In this document: in pieces, positions 43,663 to 52,858 of the stretch | How the letters are laid out: every line of letters starts with the position of its first letter | Position numbering within the stretch: the first letter of the stretch is position 1 | DNA from: Bacteroidota bacterium | GTDB taxonomy: Bacteria; Bacteroidota; Rhodothermia; Rhodothermales; Rubricoccaceae | Assembly (NCBI GenBank): GCA_039821555.1 | Contig: JBCBNX010000001.1 | Span: 606,615-670,614, forward strand | DNA length: 64,000 nucleotides | Reading direction: 5' to 3' | The notes under the pieces: generated by a model | The model's input: only the letters and a program-made list of their open reading frames with translations | What the model was told of the DNA's origin: nothing | Databases searched by the model: none | Position numbers and translations under genes: made by a program

Positions 43663-44321
43663 GCTCCGCCGTGGACGCGGCTCCAGGCCGCCGCATCAGC
43701 GCGCCAGTTCAGCAAGATCAGCACCTCCTCGTCGGTGAGCGACCCCGTCTCGACGGCTACCCCGATGAGCGTGTCGAAGTCAGTGAGCGTGACGAGCCGG
43801 ATGCCGGCCGCGTCGAACGCCCTCTGGGCCACCTCGAAGCCGTAGGTGAAGATCGAGAACACGGCAACGGGCTCGGCCCCAGCGCCGCGGACCGCCTCGG
43901 CGGCGGACAAGCTCGACCCGCCGGTCGAGATCAAGTCTTCGATGACGATCACCCGTTGTCCGGGCTCGATGCGCCCCTCGATGCGGTTTTCTTTGCCGTG
44001 TCCTTTTGCCTGTCCACGCACGTAGGCCATTGGCAAATCGAGCCGCTCCGCGAGCAGTGCGGCCTGGGGAATCCCGGCAGTCGCGGTGCCAGCGATTACG
44101 TCCACGGCCTCGTAGAAATTGGCCTCGGTGTGAGCGAGCAAGCCCTCCGTAATCATCAACCGCACATCGGGGTAGGACAGCGTCAGGCGGTTGTCACAGT
44201 AGACGGGGGCCTTGCGTCCCGACGCCCAGGTAAACGGCTCGTTGGGGCGGAGTGCCACGGCCCCAATGCGCAAGAGGTCAGCGGCCAGGGTACGAGTAAG
44301 TTCTCGGTCGCGGTTGGACAT
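43659..44321 (-). CDS. pyrE: Orotate phosphoribosyltransferase
   Basis: 220 residues. The PRPP-binding motif is VIVIEDLISTGGSS, and the orotate-loop region TWASGRKAPVYCDNR is at the N-terminus. It transfers ribose-5-phosphate from PRPP to orotate, forming OMP in pyrimidine synthesis. Length is standard. The gene is convergent with the amidohydrolase and about 60 bp downstream of pgsA on the same strand. Confidence 0.95.
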   Translation of the reverse strand: MSNRDRELTRTLAADLLRIGAVALRPNEPFTWASGRKAPVYCDNRLTLSYPDVRLMITEGLLAHTEANFYEAVDVIAGTATAGIPQAALLAERLDLPMAYVRGQAKGHGKENRIEGRIEPGQRVIVIEDLISTGGSSLSAAEAVRGAGAEPVAVFSIFTYGFEVAQRAFDAAGIRLVTLTDFDTLIGVAVETGSLTDEEVLILLNWRADAAAWSRVHGGA

Positions 44322-44380
44322 GCGCGGTTCGCGAAAGCGGGGTGGGACGAGCGAGCAAAAGGGACAGCATCGCTACCAGG

Positions 44381-45007
44381 TCAGATCGCTTCTTGTTCGC
44401 GGTGGAGGAAGTACTGCGCCCCCGTCCAGACGGTGATCATGGCCGTGACCCATAGAAAGACGAGCGAAAAGGGGCTTTCGAGCAGCGCGCGGAAGAAGCT
44501 AGAGAACGCCGTCCAGAAGCTCCCAGGTGCGACCTCTTCGACCTTCGAGAACACGAGGAAGACCTGGAGCGAGATCAAAAACGTGAGCTGCCACGCCGTC
44601 TTCGCTTTCGCCGACTTGAGCGTCTTGAGCGTGCGCCCCTGCTTCTCTTCGTAGCTGCGAAGCGCCGTCACAGCGAAGTCTCGCACGGCGACCGCGACGA
44701 TGGCGAGCCACGCGAGCCACGCGCCGGCAGCGAACAGCCCCGTGTTGATCGGCTCGATGAAGGGGAACACGAAAAACCCGCCCAGCACCAGAATCTTGTC
44801 CGCGAGCGGGTCGAGGAATTGGCCGAGCCGAGAACGCACGCCGAGATCGCGCGCGAGCTTGCCGTCGTAGTAGTCGGTGATGGCCGCGAGGATGAACAGC
44901 GTCGCGCCCCAAAACTGGTTTGCAAAGCCGCCCTTCCACAAGAGCCAGAGGCAAATCGGCGTGACGACGATCCGGCCGATGGTAAGCGCGTTGGGGAGAT
45001 GTCTCAT
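44381..45007 (-). CDS. pgsA: CDP-diacylglycerol-glycerol-3-phosphate 3-phosphatidyltransferase
   Basis: 208 residues, five to six hydrophobic helices. The CDP-alcohol phosphotransferase motif is DYYDGKLARDLGVRSRLGQFLDPLADK (given in halves: DYYDGKLAR, then GQFLDPLAD), with all catalytic Asp residues. The family assignment fits PgsA, which makes phosphatidylglycerol phosphate in the inner membrane; a close alternative is a related CDP-alcohol transferase. It lies divergent from hisH. Confidence 0.92.
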   Translation of the reverse strand: MRHLPNALTIGRIVVTPICLWLLWKGGFANQFWGATLFILAAITDYYDGKLARDLGVRSRLGQFLDPLADKILVLGGFFVFPFIEPINTGLFAAGAWLAWLAIVAVAVRDFAVTALRSYEEKQGRTLKTLKSAKAKTAWQLTFLISLQVFLVFSKVEEVAPGSFWTAFSSFFRALLESPFSLVFLWVTAMITVWTGAQYFLHREQEAI

Positions 45008-45029
45008 GCGAGCGGGTGGGAAACCAATA

Positions 45030-45035
45030 AAGATA
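45030..45035 (-). promoter_or_regulatory. TATCTT box upstream of pgsA
   Basis: On the minus strand TATCTTTA, seven of eight matches to TAnnTTTG, 23 bp before the pgsA ATG. No good -33 element was seen. Confidence 0.3.
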
Positions 45036-45129
45036 GCGCCGAGCCCGTCCCTGCGGTCTGATCCATCGGCTCTTCCGAAACCTCCCTGCGCGGGCGGCTT
45101 TATCGAAGGCCTCTTGACCCTTTTGCTTC

Positions 45130-45789
45130 ATGCTTCTCCTCCTCGACTACGGCATCGGCAACGTCCGCTCGTTAGAAAAGGCGTTTCTGGCTGCTGGCCA
45201 CAATCCAGTGCGGTCAGACGACCCTGCTCTCGTAGCGCGTGCTGAGCGGATTGTGCTTCCTGGCGTGGGCGCGTTCGGTGCGTGCGCCGACGAGATCCGC
45301 CGCCGCAGCCTCTGGACCCCGATCGGAGCCGCCGTTGCTGCTGGGACGCCCCTGCTCGGCGTCTGCGTCGGCATGCAATTGCTCTTCGAGGCCAGCGAAG
45401 AGCTCGGCGAACACCAGGGCTTCGGCTTCCTACCCGGCCGTGTGGTGCGTTTCCCGAATGCTACCGAGAACGGCCAGGCCTTGAAGGTCCCGCACATGGG
45501 CTGGAACGCGCTGCGCCCCGCACGGTCCCACCCCCTGCTTGAGGGCGAGGACGGACGCCCCCTTTCCGGCTCCGACGCCGACTCCTACTTCTACTTCGTG
45601 CACTCTTTCCACGCGGCGCCATCCGAACCGGCCGACGTGCTCGGTTGGACGCACTACGGCGCAGCGTTTCCCGCCGTCGTCCAGCGAGGTCACGTCATGG
45701 GCGTCCAGTTCCACCCCGAAAAGAGCCAGCGGGCCGGGCTGCATCTGCTGGACCGCTTCGCCACGCTAGAACCCGCCCCCGTCGCCTAG
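45130..45789 (+). CDS. hisH: Imidazole glycerol phosphate synthase, glutaminase subunit
   Basis: 219 residues. Catalytic Cys in [11 protein letters not shown] (C79), His and Glu in QFHPEKS (H195, E197), and the PGVGAFG glutaminase motif at the N-terminus. It releases ammonia from glutamine for HisF in histidine synthesis. The next gene, hisA, begins 11 bp downstream. Confidence 0.96.
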   Translation: MLLLLDYGIGNVRSLEKAFLAAGHNPVRSDDPALVARAERIVLPGVGAFGACADEIRRRSLWTPIGAAVAAGTPLLGVCVGMQLLFEASEELGEHQGFGFLPGRVVRFPNATENGQALKVPHMGWNALRPARSHPLLEGEDGRPLSGSDADSYFYFVHSFHAAPSEPADVLGWTHYGAAFPAVVQRGHVMGVQFHPEKSQRAGLHLLDRFATLEPAPVA

Positions 45790-45800
45790 CCTCTCCACCC

Positions 45801-46610
45801 ATGCTCATCATCCCGGCCATCGATCTGCGAGGAGGACGCTGCGTGCGCCTCCGCCAAGGTCGATACGAAGACGAGACGATCTACTTCGACGACCCCGTCG
45901 CGATGGCGAAGCTGTGGCGCGTCCAGAATGCCCGTGTCCTGCACCTCGTAGACCTCGATGCAGCGCGTGCGCGCCACGGCGAGGACGCCGAGGACGACAA
46001 CGTCACGACTATCGGGCGCATTGCTGCGGCCCTCGACATCCCCGTCCAGGTAGGCGGCGGCATCCGATCGCTTTCCGATATCGACGCGATGCTCGAACGC
46101 GGGGTGTATCGGGTCATCCTCGGTACGGCCGCCGCCAAGAATCCCGACCTCGTCTCGGAGGCCATCGACAAGCATGGATGTGGGCGGATCGTCGTCGGCC
46201 TCGACGCGAAGGACGGCGAGGTGCGCATTGCTGGTTGGGAGGAGGGCAGCGGCCTCGACGCCGTTGCGTTTGCGCTCGACATGGAGAAGCGTGGCGTCCG
46301 GCGCATCGTCTACACGGACATTGCTCGCGACGGCATGATGAAAGGGCCCAACCTCGACGCCTATCGGTCGCTGGGACAACAGCTCTCGCGCTGCCGGATC
46401 ACCGCCTCGGGCGGCGTGGGTGGCTACCACGACCTGCTGGGCCTGCAAGCCCTCGAACCCTTCGGCGTCGACTCGGTCATCGTCGGGCGTGCGCTCTACG
46501 AGAACGCGTTCCCCTGTCAGCGCTTCTGGTGCTGGAACGAAAAAGACGGCGTCGACCTCGACACGTTTTCGACAGCCAAGCTCAAAGCAATTCCCACCGA
46601 CGAATGCTGA
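45801..46610 (+). CDS. hisA: 1-(5-phosphoribosyl)-5-[(5-phosphoribosylamino)methylideneamino]imidazole-4-carboxamide isomerase
   Basis: 269 residues, a (beta/alpha)8 barrel. N-terminal [17 protein letters not shown] with catalytic Asp8; VQVGGGIRS and phosphate motifs at [10 protein letters not shown] are visible. It converts ProFAR to PRFAR, the fourth histidine step. Its last 7 bases overlap the hisF start, so it is translationally coupled. Confidence 0.95.
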   Translation: MLIIPAIDLRGGRCVRLRQGRYEDETIYFDDPVAMAKLWRVQNARVLHLVDLDAARARHGEDAEDDNVTTIGRIAAALDIPVQVGGGIRSLSDIDAMLERGVYRVILGTAAAKNPDLVSEAIDKHGCGRIVVGLDAKDGEVRIAGWEEGSGLDAVAFALDMEKRGVRRIVYTDIARDGMMKGPNLDAYRSLGQQLSRCRITASGGVGGYHDLLGLQALEPFGVDSVIVGRALYENAFPCQRFWCWNEKDGVDLDTFSTAKLKAIPTDEC

Positions 46611-47389
46611 CCAAGCGCATCATCCCGTGCCTCGACGTCCACGACGGCCGTGTCGTGAAGGGCGTCCAGTTCGTCGATCTCGTCGACGCGGGCGACCCGG
46701 TGGAGCAAGCCCGGTTCTACGACGCCGCCGGCGCCGACGAACTCGTCTTCCTGGATATCACCGCGACTCACGAGGGTCGCGACACGATGCATGACGTCGT
46801 GCGCCGCACTGCCGACCAGGTATTTATCCCGTTGACCGTTGGCGGCGGCATCCGCACCGTGGACGACATGCGCGCCATGCTTGCTGCCGGTGCGGATAAG
46901 GTGTCGATCAATTCGGCGGCCCTTCGCGACCCGGAACTCATCACCCGCGGCGCCTCGGCGTTTGGCGCGCAGTGCATCGTTGTGGCCATCGACGCGAAGC
47001 GCACAGGCGCCACCGATTCCGGCTGGGAAGTGTTCACGCATGGAGGACGCAAGCCCATTGGGAAAGACGCCGTCGCCTGGGCCGTGGAGGTCGAGCGACG
47101 TGGCGCAGGCGAGTTGCTCGTGACGAGCATGGACCGCGACGGTACGAAAGACGGCTACGACCGCGCACTCCTGCGCGAGATCAGCACCCGCGTCTCCATC
47201 CCTGTCATTGCCTCGGGCGGTGCGGGCACGTTGGAGCACCTCGCCGAAGGTCTCGCCGTGGCCGACGCTGTCCTCGCTGCCTCCATCTTCCATTTCCGCA
47301 CGTTTTCAATCGACGAGGCGAAATCCCACCTCGCTGCTCGTGGCATCCCCGTCCGTCCCGTCGCCCCGCCCATTTCCGCTGCACCATGA
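46604..47389 (+). CDS. hisF: Imidazole glycerol phosphate synthase, cyclase subunit
   Basis: 261 residues, (beta/alpha)8 barrel: [20 protein letters not shown] start (catalytic Asp11) and VVAIDAKR with the second catalytic Asp; [11 protein letters not shown] phosphate site. With HisH it closes the imidazole ring of IGP and yields AICAR, which PurH (encoded downstream) consumes. Overlaps hisA by 7 bp and the next gene by 4 bp. Confidence 0.96.
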   Translation: MLTKRIIPCLDVHDGRVVKGVQFVDLVDAGDPVEQARFYDAAGADELVFLDITATHEGRDTMHDVVRRTADQVFIPLTVGGGIRTVDDMRAMLAAGADKVSINSAALRDPELITRGASAFGAQCIVVAIDAKRTGATDSGWEVFTHGGRKPIGKDAVAWAVEVERRGAGELLVTSMDRDGTKDGYDRALLREISTRVSIPVIASGGAGTLEHLAEGLAVADAVLAASIFHFRTFSIDEAKSHLAARGIPVRPVAPPISAAP

Positions 47390-47757
47390 CCGACTCTGCA
47401 CCCACTGGCTCCCTCACCGACGCCGCACGCTGGGGTATCCGGCTTCTAGTTGGATCTGTGGCGATGCTCGTCGTAATCGGCGGGGGCATGCTCGTCTGGG
47501 TGGTCGATAAGGCTGCGCGGAATCCAGACGTGCGCACTGAGCGACCTGGCTGGCTCGACGAGGCTGTCGGGTTCGATGTCTCCTTCTGGATCCCCCTCGC
47601 GCTCACCATCGGTGTAGGCGGCGTACTCGTCTTCTTCGTCTATGCGACGGCGATCAAGCGACTACGGGCAGGCGAAGACCTCTATGCGCAACGGCACGGC
47701 AAGGGGGTTCGCCGCCATGGCGAACGGGCGCTCCAGACAGGTGAAGAGGGCCCCTAA
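47386..47757 (+). CDS. Small membrane protein coupled to hisF
   Basis: 123 residues with two hydrophobic helices (about 17-42 and 64-88) joined by a charged loop with [19 protein letters not shown], and a basic C-terminus. Its ATG overlaps the hisF stop (ATGA), so it is co-translated. No known family was recognised; role in histidine synthesis is unlikely a priori. It converges on the MerR-like gene, overlapping its stop by 4 bp. Confidence 0.7.
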   Translation: MTDSAPTGSLTDAARWGIRLLVGSVAMLVVIGGGMLVWVVDKAARNPDVRTERPGWLDEAVGFDVSFWIPLALTIGVGGVLVFFVYATAIKRLRAGEDLYAQRHGKGVRRHGERALQTGEEGP

Positions 47758-48707
47758 ATCTCCTCAGATTCAAGCAGCGTGCGCGCTACTTCGGCGAGGT
47801 CGGTCATCGAGTTGCGAACGTAAAAATGAGGCGACTCGGCCTCCAACTCGTGTAGACCGTCGCGAGAACGCCCGCCCGCGATCACGCTAGTCCCCACCGG
47901 GAGCGCCGATAGGAGTGCACGCACTTCTGCTTTGAGGTCTGCCGACGGTACCGGCGTGGATATCGAGAGCCACACCAACTTCGGCTCATGCATGCGCGCA
48001 GCTTCCACAAGCGACCGCGCTGGCGTATCCGCTCCAAGGTTTATAACCTGATAGCCCAGATCGGACAACACTGCCGCAGCCATCTGGGAGGGCAGTAGAT
48101 ACGGGTCACTTGCTGGTGCGCCACCCAATGCCACGGGCGCGCCTTCTAGAGCGTCTGGCATGAGGGAACGGATCTGGCCAAACGCTTGGGCCACAAGGTC
48201 TGTCGCCTGGTGCTCGATGAAAATGCCGCGCGCTTCGTTTCGCGCTCGACCTTCGACGGATGCATCGTTCCATAGCATGCCGATTCGATTCAGGGCTTCG
48301 CGAACAGGAGTGTCGCACAGGGCAGCCAACGAAGCGCCACGGAGGTAGGCGGCGACAAGCAGACTGCGTGCCTGTTGGGCTTCGCCGGAGGTGAGCATGT
48401 TGTACAGACGGTCGGCATTGAGCGGGACTTCGCGGCCGGGCAGGCTACCCCCGAGCGCCTCAGTGAGCCCCAGTGCTTCTGGTTTGAGCACCTCCAGTTG
48501 TTCGTTTCGCACAAACTGGACAATCTCACGAATCTGTACGCGGCGATGTCCCCCGGCTGTCCTCAACGACTGCAGACGCCCCTTGTCGATCCAGCGCTTC
48601 AGCGTAGACTCGCCGAGACCCAGGGCATCGGCCACTTCGCGAGGTGAGAAAGTTCGTTCCTGGATGCGCACGGTAACGTGAGGAGGGTGGAAAAAACAGG
48701 CGATCAT
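47754..48707 (-). CDS. MerR-type regulator with cobalamin-domain fold, CarH-like but without cobalamin ligands
   Basis: 317 residues from the ATG at 48707. N-terminal winged helix (FSPREVADALGLGESTLKRWID, then TAGGHRRV), then a four-helix bundle and a Rossmann-like domain as in CarA/CarH/LitR regulators. In CarH-type proteins a (D/E)xHxxG His and a W-x9-EH pair hold adenosylcobalamin. Here these positions read DPYLLP and W...RARNEA, so neither set is present. It may be a light- and B12-independent member, or bind another ligand. It is divergent from a fasciclin lipoprotein gene. A downstream GTG (48671) is an alternative start. Confidence 0.85.
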   Translation of the reverse strand: MIACFFHPPHVTVRIQERTFSPREVADALGLGESTLKRWIDKGRLQSLRTAGGHRRVQIREIVQFVRNEQLEVLKPEALGLTEALGGSLPGREVPLNADRLYNMLTSGEAQQARSLLVAAYLRGASLAALCDTPVREALNRIGMLWNDASVEGRARNEARGIFIEHQATDLVAQAFGQIRSLMPDALEGAPVALGGAPASDPYLLPSQMAAAVLSDLGYQVINLGADTPARSLVEAARMHEPKLVWLSISTPVPSADLKAEVRALLSALPVGTSVIAGGRSRDGLHELEAESPHFYVRNSMTDLAEVARTLLESEEI

Positions 48708-48865
48708 GCTTTTCTCTCCAAGAACGTTTTGGACGTTTATGGGTTCTCTTCTCGCGTGCCTATTTTTCATAGGTGGCTGTGGACTATTCTCCAGCACGAT
48801 TGCCGCGCTCCAGCGCGGCATTCTTCTCGCCTTTCCCGCTCTCTTCCGCTCTACTCACACTTCCT

Positions 48866-49441
48866 ATGTCGAAGACCCCCTTTTACGCACTCCTGTTTGC
48901 ATGTACGCTGTCCCTGGCTGCCTGCGGTGATCCGCCCGAGCCGGCCGCCGAAGACATGGCCGACGACACCGAGATGACCGACGACGACACGATGTCGGGC
49001 TCCACGATCGTCGACCTGGCTGGCGAGGCTGGCCTCAACACCCTCGCCGCCGCGGTTGGGCAGGCAGGCCTCGTTGAAACGCTCAACAGCGCCGGCCCCT
49101 TCACCGTCTTTGCTCCCACCGACGAGGCCTTCGGTGCGCTTCCTGAAGGCACGCTCGACAGCGTCATGATGGACGAGAACCGTGAGATGCTCGCGGGCAT
49201 CCTCACCTATCACGTTCTTCCGATGGAGGCCATGTCGGAAGGCATCTCCGGCACGCTGGAGCTCGAAACCGTAAACGGCGCCACGATCACCGTCACCAAG
49301 GCTGACGACGGTACGGTGACCGTCACGGACGCAGGCGGCAACACCGCCACGGTCGTCACGGCCGACGTGGATGCCTCCAACGGCGTTGTGCACGTCATCG
49401 ACGCTGTGCTCATGCCGCCCGCCGGCGACGCGGCCGAATAA
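48866..49441 (+). CDS. Fasciclin (FAS1) domain lipoprotein
   Basis: 191 residues. Lipoprotein signal with Cys20 (LSLAAC), then an Asp/Met-rich acidic linker (about 21-50), then one FAS1 domain with H1 GPFTVFAPTDEAF and H2 GVVHVIDAVLMP. FAS1 proteins mediate adhesion or matrix contacts on the cell surface; some are light- or stress-regulated. The CarH-like regulator gene is divergent 160 bp away. Confidence 0.93.
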   Translation: MSKTPFYALLFACTLSLAACGDPPEPAAEDMADDTEMTDDDTMSGSTIVDLAGEAGLNTLAAAVGQAGLVETLNSAGPFTVFAPTDEAFGALPEGTLDSVMMDENREMLAGILTYHVLPMEAMSEGISGTLELETVNGATITVTKADDGTVTVTDAGGNTATVVTADVDASNGVVHVIDAVLMPPAGDAAE

Positions 49442-49473
49442 TTCGCCCGTGCCATCTCGGCACACGCTGACTG

Positions 49474-49507
49474 CGCGCCGCGCTGGACCTCGTTCCGGCG
49501 CGGCGCG
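49474..49507 (+). terminator. Rho-independent terminator of the fasciclin gene
   Basis: A 13-bp GC-rich stem (CGCGCCGCGCTGG / CCGGCGCGGCGCG, one G-U pair) closes an 8-base loop and is followed by TTTGCTT, 33 bp after the stop. Confidence 0.8.
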
Positions 49508-49557
49508 TTTGCTTGCTCCCTTCTTTGCCTTCCCTTCTCCTCTGCCTTTCTCTATTC

Positions 49558-50301
49558 ATGGCTGACACCCCTGTCTACGCGATCCTTGGTGCCACCGGTG
49601 GCATCGGCTCCGCCCTCACCCGCTCTCTCGCGGCGACCGGCGCCCGTCTCGCGCTCGGTGCCCGCTCCGTCGACAAGCTGCGCGATCTTGCTGGCGAAAC
49701 AGGCGCCGCTGCCTACACCCTCGACGCGACTCAACTCACGGGCGTCGAGAGCTTCGTCCAGAGCGTACTCGACCAGTATGGCCGCCTCGATGGGATCGCC
49801 AACTGCGTAGGCTCAATCATCCTGAAACCCGCGCACCTCACCTCTGCGGAGGAGTTCGAGGAGACGCTCAAGCTCAACCTACACTCGGCGTTCTATGTCG
49901 TGAAGACCTGCACCAAGGTGATGCAGAAGCAAAAGAGCGGCTCCATCGTGCTCGTGTCCTCGATTGCGGCGCACTACGGCTTGCAAAACCACGAGGCGAT
50001 TGCGGCCGCGAAGGGCGGCGTGGCGTCACTCGTGCGCGCGGCGGCGGCGAGCTATGCCCACCGCGGCGTTCGTGTCAATGCCGTGTCGCCGGGCCTCGTC
50101 CGCACCCCGATGGCGGCCCGTCTCACCGCGTCTGAGCAAGCCGAGAAGCAGTCGGCAAGCATGCACCCACTGGGGCGCATCGGCGAGCCTGAGGATGTCG
50201 CGCCCATGATTCATCATCTTCTCGATGCAGAAAAGAGCGGCTGGATCACAGGCCAAGTCATCTCCGTCGATGGCGGCTTTGCCACCGTGAAGCCCCGATA
50301 G
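49558..50301 (+). CDS. Short-chain dehydrogenase/reductase
   Basis: 247 residues. NAD(P)-binding loop GATGGIGSAL near the start, NCVG (about 81-84), Ser in LVSSIAAHYG, the catalytic Tyr replaced by a His-containing AHYGLQNHEAIAAAKGG (Tyr at 141-142, Lys in AAAKGG present), and SPGLVRTPM. It is a classical SDR of unknown substrate. The gene follows the fasciclin terminator. Confidence 0.9.
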   Translation: MADTPVYAILGATGGIGSALTRSLAATGARLALGARSVDKLRDLAGETGAAAYTLDATQLTGVESFVQSVLDQYGRLDGIANCVGSIILKPAHLTSAEEFEETLKLNLHSAFYVVKTCTKVMQKQKSGSIVLVSSIAAHYGLQNHEAIAAAKGGVASLVRAAAASYAHRGVRVNAVSPGLVRTPMAARLTASEQAEKQSASMHPLGRIGEPEDVAPMIHHLLDAEKSGWITGQVISVDGGFATVKPR

Positions 50302-50365
50302 TTGGCGTCGGCCACGCGGTGTGGTTTCTTGTGCAAGCCTCCCTCCCCGACCTGCCAACCCAGCC

Positions 50366-50695
50366 ATGACTCAGACCGTCTACCACGTCGTCCCGAACGA
50401 AGGCCGTTGGGCCGTCAAACGAGAAGGTGTCGAGTTTCCGCACCGCGTCGTTGAAACGCAGGCCGCGGCCGTGGAGGCCGCACAGCGGCTGCTTCGTTTT
50501 GAGGCGCCAGGGCGTATCGTCGTACATGGGGCCGATGGGGCCATCGAGCGCGTGCACGCCTACGATGAAGCCCCGTCGATGCCCGCAAACACAGCACCCA
50601 GTTGGCGCGCCGTCGTCTTCTCAAAACCAGCCATTGCGGTAGCTGGGACGGCATTCCTGGTGGCGCTTGGTTGGGGCCTGAGCCGTCGCGACTGA
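50366..50695 (+). CDS. DUF2188-like protein with C-terminal membrane helix
   Basis: 109 residues. The N-terminal half matches the small DUF2188 pattern (YHVVPNEGRWAVKREG, AAVEAAQRLLR, GRIVVHGADGAI). The C-terminal ~25 residues form one hydrophobic helix (AIAVAGTAFLVALGWGLSRR). Function unknown; DUF2188 proteins are common small stress-associated proteins. Confidence 0.75.
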   Translation: MTQTVYHVVPNEGRWAVKREGVEFPHRVVETQAAAVEAAQRLLRFEAPGRIVVHGADGAIERVHAYDEAPSMPANTAPSWRAVVFSKPAIAVAGTAFLVALGWGLSRRD

Positions 50696-50753
50696 CTCTA
50701 CGGCAAAGCCTCACACACGCGTTGCTTATTGTGTCGCTCTCAAGCTTGCAGGC

Positions 50754-51686
50754 ATGCGCTCGACCTGCCCGCTTCGGCTCCTTCTCGCCGTTGTAGGGAC
50801 CTCGGTCTTTCCAACGGTGCTGCTCAGCCAGACACTACCCCAGACGCCGCCTCCTGGGGAAGCAAGGATGCCGCTCGTCCTCCCCTTCGAGGACGACAAC
50901 ATCGCAGGCACGCAGATCGGCGGCCTGACGCGCGACGACGTCGGCGTGGTCTACGCCGCTGCACTGCGAGGGCTCCTCTCGTTCGACCGCGTCCGCCGGC
51001 GACGGTACTGGGTGCGGTCCGGCACACAGAGCGTCGCACGGGATGCTCAAGGCCGCCTCTGGTCACCTCCGATGGCGAATTAGGCCACTTCACAGCAGAC
51101 TCGCTCGGTGCGCTGGCGCACGTCTCGCGACGTGACTCTCGACCCGAAGACGCGCGGGCCCGGTTGGGCAACCAACTGATTCACATCCGAGGCACCGTCA
51201 GTGTCACGGCACTCGGTCCCGTCCTGGTTCGATGGGACAATTGATGATCGCTTTCCGTCGTGGCCCGTGGAAGACGGACTCCACACCGCGCTGGTTGGGG
51301 ACACGCTTTGTCCCGTCGAGCCTACCCACGGACTGCCAGAAGTACGCGTGGACGGCCCGGTGTCAATAGCGCCAGCGCCGCTGCCGGGCCCCAATGCCTA
51401 TATCGTTTCGGTCCCTACGTCGGATGCGGCGCGTCCGCTTCTCGTGGCGACCGAGCAACAGCTCTGGCGCATCGATGCAGCGTCGATGGAGTCGTTCGAC
51501 AACAGGGCCTCAGCCTACCTACCCGCGGCAGCCATCCGCGCGCGTGGCACGCGCTGGTTACCCTCAGGCCTCCTCGCTGTCGCCACAAAATGGAGGGTGG
51601 GGTTGGTACTCCTCGACGAGCAAGGAGGCCTCTACCAGACTACCAGAAGAACTACACGCGGGGTAAGCCCGCGGTATCAATGCTAG
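50754..51686 (+). pseudogene. Frameshifted, truncated two-component propeller sensor remnant
   Basis: A signal peptide plus sensor-like start (MRSTCPLRLLLAVVGTSV, then GGLTRDDVGVVYAAALRGLLSFD) resembles regulator-propeller (Reg_prop) sensors. The frame breaks near 51062, where one missing G turns GRLWVTSDGELGHF into a stop-bearing frame, and shifts back near 51230 (an extra base before FDGTIDDRFPSWP). The third part (EQQLWRIDAAS...) then runs to 51686. Only the first ~310 residues of what would be ~1,000 remain; the 3' end is gone. Alternatively assembly errors caused the shifts, but not the truncation. Confidence 0.75.
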
Positions 51687-51689
51687 GAC

Positions 51690-52838
51690 TCAGCTCAAAC
51701 AGGCGTCGAGCAGGTCGTCGTAGCGGGCGACCTGCTCGGGCCAGTTGAGGTGGTCCGAGATCCCACGCAGGACGGGGTTTGGCAGCGGCTTGTCCTGTCC
51801 GCTGAGAATGCCTTTCAGCAACGTGAAGAGATCGTCTTCGCCCTCGTAGAGTACGGGCGCGTGCAGAAGCGGGCGGTGCAGCGTCTCCGGTATTAGCTCT
51901 GGATAGGTAAGCCGATTGGGAAGCACCGGATGGCACCCGCAGTGGATCGCCTCCAGCATAGCGATGCCGAAGAACTCGTGCCGCGCCGTGGAGACGACAA
52001 CGTCAGAGCGGTGCAGGAGTCGGCTGTAGGCGGCAAAGTCCTCGGCGTAGCCATAGTGCAGGATGCGCTCGGCATAGCGCTGGAAGGCGCGCTCGAATTC
52101 GGGCGGCTTCTCTTCGTAGTGCTTCCCCGCGAGGATGAGCCGGAACCGCACACCCGCGTCATCGAGGCGGTTCATCGTGCGGAAGAATTGAGCGGGGTTC
52201 TTGTCGTACTCCCACCGCTGATTCCACAGCACCACGGGCGGGCCCGGCGCGAGGACCTCCGCAGCGTCATTGTCAACACGATGCGCGTCATGGCCGTCGA
52301 GATCGAGGCCAAGGTGCAGCACTATCGACTTGGCACGGATGTCGGCGAGAGTGCCAGGGTGCGTAAAGTCCGGGAATCGCGAGAGCAGTAGGGGCAGCGC
52401 GCCGAAGAACTCGTCGAGGTGGAACTGCGAGTTGAAGACGACGCGGTCGGCGGCAAGCGCAGAGAGGTAGTTGATGTACGCGTACGTCAGGTCGCGCTCC
52501 TCGCCACCCCCATCTTCAGCGGGCCGGATGGGGTAGGTGAGCTGGTTCTCGTGGAAGAAGAGCACCACGGGTATGGCATCGAAGCGAGGTCGCGTGAGCG
52601 CGAGGAAGGCAGGCAGGTTGACCATGCTCGAAGCAAAGACCACGTCTGGACGCAGCCCGGCGTCGACGGCGTCGTTGGCCTTCTGAGCGAGTGTCACGGC
52701 TCCACCCTGCATGCGCCACTTCCAGTAGCGCGCCGCCATGGTGATCGGCGTCCACGAAAAGCGGCTATGCCGCATCAGGTCGCGCAAGAAGTGCTTGTGC
52801 GACCCGCCAAACCACGGTTCCAGCGCGAGGATCTGCAT
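51690..52838 (-). CDS. tRNA-queuosine mannosyltransferase-like glycosyltransferase (DUF3524)
   Basis: 382 residues from the ATG at 52838. Starts MQILALEPWFGGSHKHF, the DUF3524/QTMAN signature (LEP-GGSHK). A GT4-like C-terminal half holds ARHEFFGIAMLEAIHCGCHPVLPNRL and the donor-binding EFFGIAMLEA motif. Animal QTMAN adds mannose to queuosine in tRNA-Asp; bacterial homologues act on queuosine or related nucleotides. Queuosine synthesis genes are not in this window. It may be co-transcribed with the short gene upstream. Confidence 0.88.
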   Translation of the reverse strand: MQILALEPWFGGSHKHFLRDLMRHSRFSWTPITMAARYWKWRMQGGAVTLAQKANDAVDAGLRPDVVFASSMVNLPAFLALTRPRFDAIPVVLFFHENQLTYPIRPAEDGGGEERDLTYAYINYLSALAADRVVFNSQFHLDEFFGALPLLLSRFPDFTHPGTLADIRAKSIVLHLGLDLDGHDAHRVDNDAAEVLAPGPPVVLWNQRWEYDKNPAQFFRTMNRLDDAGVRFRLILAGKHYEEKPPEFERAFQRYAERILHYGYAEDFAAYSRLLHRSDVVVSTARHEFFGIAMLEAIHCGCHPVLPNRLTYPELIPETLHRPLLHAPVLYEGEDDLFTLLKGILSGQDKPLPNPVLRGISDHLNWPEQVARYDDLLDACLS

Positions 52839-52858
52839 GCGATGCAAGGCCTTCGGGG

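Noticed and set aside
50754..51686. Programmed ribosomal frameshifting in the sensor gene
   Set aside because: Two unrelated shift sites lacking slippery heptamers plus a missing 3' end fit decay better than programmed shifting.
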